Source: Sedimentisphaerales bacterium
GTDB taxonomy: Bacteria; Planctomycetota; Phycisphaerae; Sedimentisphaerales; SG8-4
Assembly (NCBI GenBank): GCA_016932895.1
Contig: JAFGCA010000682.1
Coordinates: forward strand, 1 to 10,042
Direction: 5' to 3'
DNA: 10,042 nucleotides
The notes below the pieces were generated by a model that saw nothing but the letters and a program-made list of their open reading frames with translations, was not told where the DNA came from and did no database searches. Within the stretch, counting starts at the first letter, position 1, and each line of letters starts with the position of its first letter. Position numbers and translations under genes: made by a program. Positions 6,807-10,042 of the stretch are shown piece after piece.

Positions 6807-7184
6807 ATGAAGCAATTGCCCAGGATTTCGAATTCGGAGTGGCAGGTAATCCAGGTGTTGTGGTCGAGGCCGGGCCTGACGGCCGGGGAGATCGTCGCGG
6901 CGCTCAAGGGCAGGACGACCTGGAATGCGCGGACGATCCGGACGCTCATCAACCGCCTGCTGAAGAAGAAGACGCTCCGCTACGAGAGAGAGGGTCGCAG
7001 GTACCGCTATTTCCCTGCCGTCAGTCGGGAACGATGCGTCAAGGAGGCAAGGCAATCGTTCGTCCAACGCGTCTACGGAGGCACCGTCACACCGATGCTG
7101 GCCGCTTTCATCGAGGACGCCGAGCTATCAGCGACGGAGATTCGGGAATTAAGGGAGAGGCTCGACCGAAAGGAGGGAAAGTAG
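6807..7184 (+). CDS. blaI: BlaI/MecI/CopY-family winged-helix repressor
   Basis: A 125-residue transcription repressor, the usual family length. The N-terminal winged helix spans about residues 6-75: ISNSEWQVIQVLWS is the first helix with the conserved W12 and W19, TTWNARTIRTLINRLLKKK holds the recognition helix, and LRYEREGRRYRYFP is the wing. The C-terminal helices (about 76-120) form the dimer region. The bond A100-F101 in MLAAFIEDAE aligns by eye with the asparagine-phenylalanine cleavage site of staphylococcal BlaI, so proteolytic inactivation is plausible. The ATG at 6807 was chosen because the conserved domain begins there. GGAAGGAG (6797-6804) is close, with only 2 bases after its last G. 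An in-frame ATG at 6678 would add 43 residues unlike the family. The TAG stop directly abuts the ATG of the BlaR1-like gene. The gene symbol reflects family membership, not proven beta-lactam response. Confidence 0.92.
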   Translation: MKQLPRISNSEWQVIQVLWSRPGLTAGEIVAALKGRTTWNARTIRTLINRLLKKKTLRYEREGRRYRYFPAVSRERCVKEARQSFVQRVYGGTVTPMLAAFIEDAELSATEIRELRERLDRKEGK

Positions 7185-8873
7185 ATGCCTGTCGCGCTGG
7201 CCATGCCGCTCGGGCCGTTCTTCGCCTGGCTTCTCAGCACGACGTGCCAGGCGAGCGTGCTGGTCCTGTTGATTCTCCTGATTCGGATGGTGGCGGGGCG
7301 ATGGCTTGGGGTGCGGGGGCGCTACTGTCTCTGGCTGATCCTGGTGGTCCGCATGGCGATGCCCTGGGCTCCTGCGAGCGGCTTGAGCCTGTACAACCTC
7401 CTGCCCCTCTCGACGTTGCTCGGGCGTGAGGCCCGCGTGACGCCGGTGGATCACGCCGCGAGGGCGGTTTTGCCCCCTCGGGCCGGCGGACAGCGGGACG
7501 CAGGCGTTTTGCCGGTGGCCGCTACGACACCGGCGGACCCCCTCGAATCGCCGCGCAGATCCGCGAGAGTCTCCGCCACGTGGGCGATCCCCTTCGTCTG
7601 GCTGGCGGGCGTTTGCGGTCTGGCCGGGTGGATCGTCGTCAACGGGATTCGCCTGTGTCGCATCGTGCGCCGGGGCCGCATCGTTCAGGATCGATGGGTG
7701 CTGAACGTGCTGGAGGAGTGCAAGGACCTGATGGGCGTGGGAACCGCCCTGGACGTGGTGGTGACGGACAAAGTGGGCTGCCCTGCTCTGTGCGGCTTGC
7801 TGCGACCCCGGATGCTCATGCCCAAGGGGCTGCTGGCCGAGCGGGATCGCAACGAAATCCGCCACATCTTCCTGCACGAGCTGGCGCACATGAAACGGTA
7901 TGACCTCCTCACCGGTCACATCGTCAGTCTGCTGCACGTGCTGCACTGGTTCAACCCGGTGATTGCATTGGGCTTTCGGCAGATGCGCCTGGACCGGGAA
8001 CTGGCCTGCGACGGTCTGGCGCTCTCGACCCTGCATCGCGACGAGACCCGTGCCTACGGCCATACCATCGTCCGGCACATGGAGCGACTGCTCACCTCGC
8101 GCCGGCGGACCTTGGTCCCCGCCCTGTGCGGGGACAGGAACCAGATCAAACAACGGATTGCCATGATCGCCTCGTTCCAGAGGGCCGCCTACCGGAGATC
8201 GCGCTTCGCGCTGGTGCTGCTGGCGGTCCTGGCCCTGATAGGACTGACGAACGGACGCGCCGTCGATCGGCTTGCCGACTCGACACCGTCGCCCCCTGCA
8301 ACCGTGGCCGGCGAGACCGTTGTGATTGCCGAGGCCGAGGGGGCCGAAGAGACGCAATCCACGCTGGTTCAGGAGGTCCGTTCCACGCTGCATCACGACA
8401 AGCATGGCAACATCATCCGCATCCATATCCGTCACAAGGAGTCGGGCAAGTACCTGGTGACGGACGGCACGCGAATCACCTGCAATGCGGACGAGCCGGG
8501 AGAGGCGGGCCTGTGGGAAGCGCGATTCGACGACGACCTGGGCTTCCCCCAGTTCATCGTGTTCTTCTACTCCGTCGCTGCCGGCGGGTATCTCACGTCG
8601 GACGAACGGGGGAATCTCGCGATCAGACGAACCGGGCCCGATGACGCGACCCGCTGGACCGTTGCCACCTGGACAAAAGGGACTCACATAAAGCCGTATC
8701 CGCACGAAGACTTGTGTTTGAATCGGCATTCCGACAAGTTCGTCGCCGTCGTACGCGGCGGAGACGGCCCGCCGATTCGCTGGGAAATCGACCAGGTCTG
8801 GAGAATCAAGGTCTCCGACAAGCCCACCTCCAACGCCGAATGGCGCAGAAAAAACGTCCCCGGACCGGACTGA
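7185..8873 (+). CDS. BlaR1-like M56 membrane metallopeptidase with C-terminal fascin-like beta-trefoil domain
   Basis: A 562-residue signal-transducing protease. In BlaR1, ligand binding outside the membrane activates a zinc protease that leads to BlaI inactivation. Hydrophobic segments at about residues 17-38, 46-62, 132-153 and 340-355 match the four BlaR1 helices. The M56 peptidase lies between the third and fourth, with H231-E-L-A-H235 and the downstream ELACD (E272, D276) that supplies the third zinc ligand. After the fourth helix there is no transpeptidase-type S-x-x-K sensor. Residues about 411-545 instead show three similar units: SGKYLVTDG...LWEARF, AGGYLTSDERG...RWTVATW and SDKFVAVVRG...RWEIDQVW. 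This is a beta-trefoil pattern of the fascin/actin-crosslinking type. The start has AGGAGG (7171-7176) with 8-base spacing and directly abuts the blaI stop. Family assignment is firm; the trefoil call is by pattern and the ligand is unknown. Confidence 0.9.
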   Translation: MPVALAMPLGPFFAWLLSTTCQASVLVLLILLIRMVAGRWLGVRGRYCLWLILVVRMAMPWAPASGLSLYNLLPLSTLLGREARVTPVDHAARAVLPPRAGGQRDAGVLPVAATTPADPLESPRRSARVSATWAIPFVWLAGVCGLAGWIVVNGIRLCRIVRRGRIVQDRWVLNVLEECKDLMGVGTALDVVVTDKVGCPALCGLLRPRMLMPKGLLAERDRNEIRHIFLHELAHMKRYDLLTGHIVSLLHVLHWFNPVIALGFRQMRLDRELACDGLALSTLHRDETRAYGHTIVRHMERLLTSRRRTLVPALCGDRNQIKQRIAMIASFQRAAYRRSRFALVLLAVLALIGLTNGRAVDRLADSTPSPPATVAGETVVIAEAEGAEETQSTLVQEVRSTLHHDKHGNIIRIHIRHKESGKYLVTDGTRITCNADEPGEAGLWEARFDDDLGFPQFIVFFYSVAAGGYLTSDERGNLAIRRTGPDDATRWTVATWTKGTHIKPYPHEDLCLNRHSDKFVAVVRGGDGPPIRWEIDQVWRIKVSDKPTSNAEWRRKNVPGPD

Positions 8874-8876
8874 GAT

Positions 8877-8899
8877 CGCCGCAAGACGTGCGTGCGGCG
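8877..8899 (+). terminator. Hairpin directly after the BlaR1-like gene, possible terminator
   Basis: CGCCGCA (8877-8883) pairs with TGCGGCG (8893-8899): a perfect 7-base GC-rich stem with a 9-base loop, starting 3 bases after the TGA. No T-run follows, so it is at best an atypical terminator. If it works, the lectin-like gene is transcribed separately. Confidence 0.38.
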
Positions 8900-9136
8900 G
8901 ATACGTAGACACGAAACAGGCAAGTAGTTGATTGGTGGAGAAAGGTGATGAAAAGAGCAAGACACCGGAGGACTCCCCGGCGAAGCAGGGGGCCATAACA
9001 GGCACGGGCCCTATCGCGCCAGACTAACATGCGAAATGAAACGCGGTACTTGGTGGCGAATTCAAGAAACCACGCGACGAGGAGGAGAAAAACAGATGAG
9101 ATACAATCCATTGTCATTTCCCAAATAGGTCACTGC

Positions 9137-9183
9137 CCCAGGTTGTCATGAGTTCCTGGGCAAGTGCCTGATGCCTTGTCAGG
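9137..9183. other. Two adjacent hairpins in the leader region of the lectin-like gene
   Basis: CCCAGG (9137-9142) pairs perfectly with CCTGGG (9155-9160) around 12 bases. Six bases later CCTGA (9167-9171) pairs with TCAGG (9179-9183) around 7 bases. CCTGGG (9155-9160) and CCTGA are also similar to each other, so alternative pairings with CCCAGG or TCAGG are possible. The function is unknown; an RNA leader element or transcript end is possible. Confidence 0.25.
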
Positions 9184-9319
9184 TAGTGGAACAGCAGTTG
9201 TAGTCATGCAATGCGGTAAGAAACGGAGGAGTGGCGCAACATGGAGCATTTGTCTGGATCCACATGTTCATTTAGTGCTACGCGTGACGGGTAACCAACG
9301 GATGGAAGTTCCAGTTTTA

Positions 9320-9348
9320 TTGTGTTCGAGTTGCATGTTCCGAATACT
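9320..9348 (+). promoter_or_regulatory. Weak promoter candidate for the lectin-like PEP-CTERM gene
   Basis: TTGTGT (9320-9325) and AATACT (9343-9348) are separated by 17 bases, 27 bases before the start codon. The hexamers match the consensus at only 3 and 4 of 6 positions. No sigma-54-type TGGCAC...TTGC element, known from some PEP-CTERM genes, was found. Confidence 0.22.
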
Positions 9349-9375
9349 TGGCCAAAAATTGAAAGGTAGATCATA

Positions 9376-10017
9376 ATGATAATGAAAAGGACGACCATGG
9401 CGGTCATTGCGTTGTTTTCACTTGTGTTTGTCAGTAGCACCGCGATGGCATACATGTACAACTCTGACGTTCAAGCTGACGTTTTCTTCAATCCTACCGG
9501 GATCTACGCGGCGGGCGGGGAGACCTACTCTATTACAGCGACCGGCTCCGTCAGCGTGAACTTGGCCTGTTTTGACGGGCCGTACGAAACCGATCCAGAC
9601 GGGACGATCGTCGTTGCGCCGGATGTCGGCACAGGAGCTTACAACTTCTTTACCTGGAGTGCGGGTACCGTAGGCGTGGCGCCGGTGGTCGGGGCCCAGA
9701 AGACGGTACTTTCTGGCTGGGCTGCGCATCTTGTAGATGCCCCATACGGCGCACTCGTTGGCGGCTTTTCTCTCAACCCGACACCGACGGGATTTGGTGA
9801 TTTCTCGGACGGCTTCGACCTGATTGGGAGCTCAGGGCAGATCACCGCCCCGCTCAGCGGGGGCTACCTCTTCCTCGCGATCAACGATATCAACAACGAT
9901 TGGGATAATGCGGGCGCGTTCCAGGTGAGCGTCGTGCCCGTGCCGGGGAGTCTCCTGCTCGGAGCACTCGGCCTGGGCGTCGCCAACTGGCGTCTGAGAA
10001 GACGCAAGACGGCGTAG
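9376..10017 (+). CDS. Exported PEP-CTERM-type surface protein with LecA (PA-IL)-like domain
   Basis: A 213-residue exported protein. Residues 1-25 form a signal peptide: positive MIMKR, a hydrophobic core, and STAMA as the signal-peptidase site. The C-terminus (about 188-212) is a PEP-CTERM-type sorting tail: a proline-containing VPVPGS motif, the hydrophobic segment LLLGALGLGVANW, then RLRRRK. It predicts recognition by an exosortase and surface attachment. The middle part (about 33-186) is beta-rich and resembles the galactose-binding lectin LecA of Pseudomonas by eye. Shared features are GGETYSITATGSVSV, APYGALVGGF, and a final AINDINNDWDNAGAFQVSV that parallels the LecA segment holding its calcium and sugar ligands (N170-D171 and D177-N178 here). 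An insertion-rich loop lies at about 70-120. The start has AAAGG (9362-9366) with 9-base spacing; an ATG two codons later is equally close to the signal peptide. Export and anchor are firm; the lectin call is moderate. Confidence 0.87.
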   Translation: MIMKRTTMAVIALFSLVFVSSTAMAYMYNSDVQADVFFNPTGIYAAGGETYSITATGSVSVNLACFDGPYETDPDGTIVVAPDVGTGAYNFFTWSAGTVGVAPVVGAQKTVLSGWAAHLVDAPYGALVGGFSLNPTPTGFGDFSDGFDLIGSSGQITAPLSGGYLFLAINDINNDWDNAGAFQVSVVPVPGSLLLGALGLGVANWRLRRRKTA

Positions 10018-10042
10018 CATTATCACCACGCGCACCCAGAGC

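Larger units (their letters stand above)
8874..9375. other. 500-base gap without a convincing gene; hairpins and three tiny frames with good ribosome sites
   Basis: No frame here looks like a known protein. Three very short plus-strand frames each follow a good Shine-Dalgarno. Bases 8948-8998 encode MKRARHRRTPRRSRGP (GGAG, 7-base spacing; more than half basic). Bases 9096-9128 encode MRYNPLSFPK (AGGAGG, 10-base spacing). Bases 9241-9294 encode a 17-residue peptide beginning MEHLSGSTC (GGAGGAG, 9-base spacing). Hairpins lie at 8877-8899, 9137-9160 and 9167-9183. The stretch is poorer in G and C than the genes to its left. It could be the leader of the downstream lectin-like gene, an unannotated small RNA, or a decayed gene. 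No known riboswitch core was recognised. Confidence 0.4.

Noticed and set aside
7185..8873. Beta-lactam resistance regulator as a direct functional call.
   Set aside because: The penicillin-binding sensor is missing and no beta-lactamase or penicillin-binding protein gene is nearby, so the family name does not imply resistance.
7149..9005. A 618-codon open frame on the minus strand, longer than the gene opposite it.
   Set aside because: It lies wholly antisense to the BlaR1-like gene, whose plus-strand frame has HELAH, ELACD, four membrane helices and a proper ribosome site. The minus frame shows no recognisable domain; long antisense frames are common in GC-rich codon patterns.
8874..9375. 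A possible known riboswitch, such as a cyclic-di-GMP class, or a mobile-element remnant.
   Set aside because: No conserved riboswitch core was recognised, there are no terminal inverted repeats or target duplications, and no frame resembles a transposase.
9164..9376. A 70-codon plus-strand frame before the lectin-like gene, and an 85-codon minus-strand frame at 9204-9461.
   Set aside because: Neither shows a convincing ribosome site, domain or signal. The minus frame overlaps the start of a well-supported gene.

Overview
The window looks like chromosomal DNA of a GC-rich bacterium of the Planctomycetota, probably a Phycisphaerae/Sedimentisphaerales-type lineage. This is inferred from the combination of gene families, not from any marker gene: a Tat-exported Gfo/Idh/MocA oxidoreductase, a Tat-exported sulfatase, a type IV pilin-like protein with the H-X9-DG motif, a BlaI/BlaR1-type pair with a non-standard sensor, and a PEP-CTERM-type surface protein. 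No rRNA, tRNA, insertion sequence or CRISPR array was seen.

Layout. Bases 1-4266 hold four genes, all on the minus strand. Read in their own direction they are a HAD phosphatase (4266-3577), an EamA/DMT permease (3580-2687, overlapping the phosphatase stop by 4 bases), an iduronate-2-sulfatase-like sulfatase (2577-904) and the first 253 codons of a Gfo/Idh/MocA oxidoreductase (761 to beyond base 1). The oxidoreductase gene is open at the window edge. Promoter-like hexamers precede the phosphatase, the sulfatase and the oxidoreductase, so this may be three transcription units. The two exported enzymes fit breakdown of sulfated or modified glycans outside the cytoplasm. A secreted M14 metallopeptidase (4462-5748, +) diverges from the phosphatase and converges on a pilin-like gene (6557-5775, -).

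The right-hand part, 6600-10042, is the most interesting. A BlaI-type repressor (6807-7184) directly abuts a BlaR1-type membrane metallopeptidase (7185-8873). Their promoter carries a near-perfect BlaI/MecI-type dyad between the -35 and -10 boxes, which suggests autorepression. The BlaR1-like protein keeps the four membrane segments and the HELAH zinc site. Its external beta-lactam sensor appears to be replaced by a three-repeat, fascin-like beta-trefoil domain. A 500-base stretch without a convincing gene follows, containing several hairpins and three tiny frames with good Shine-Dalgarno sequences. The last gene (9376-10017) encodes an exported protein that resembles the galactophilic lectin LecA (PA-IL) by eye and ends in a PEP-CTERM-like anchor.

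Working model (inference): the trefoil domain senses an external ligand, perhaps a glycan. Proteolysis by the M56 domain then inactivates BlaI and derepresses the regulator operon and possibly neighbouring surface-protein genes. Nothing in the sequence proves which ligand or which target genes.
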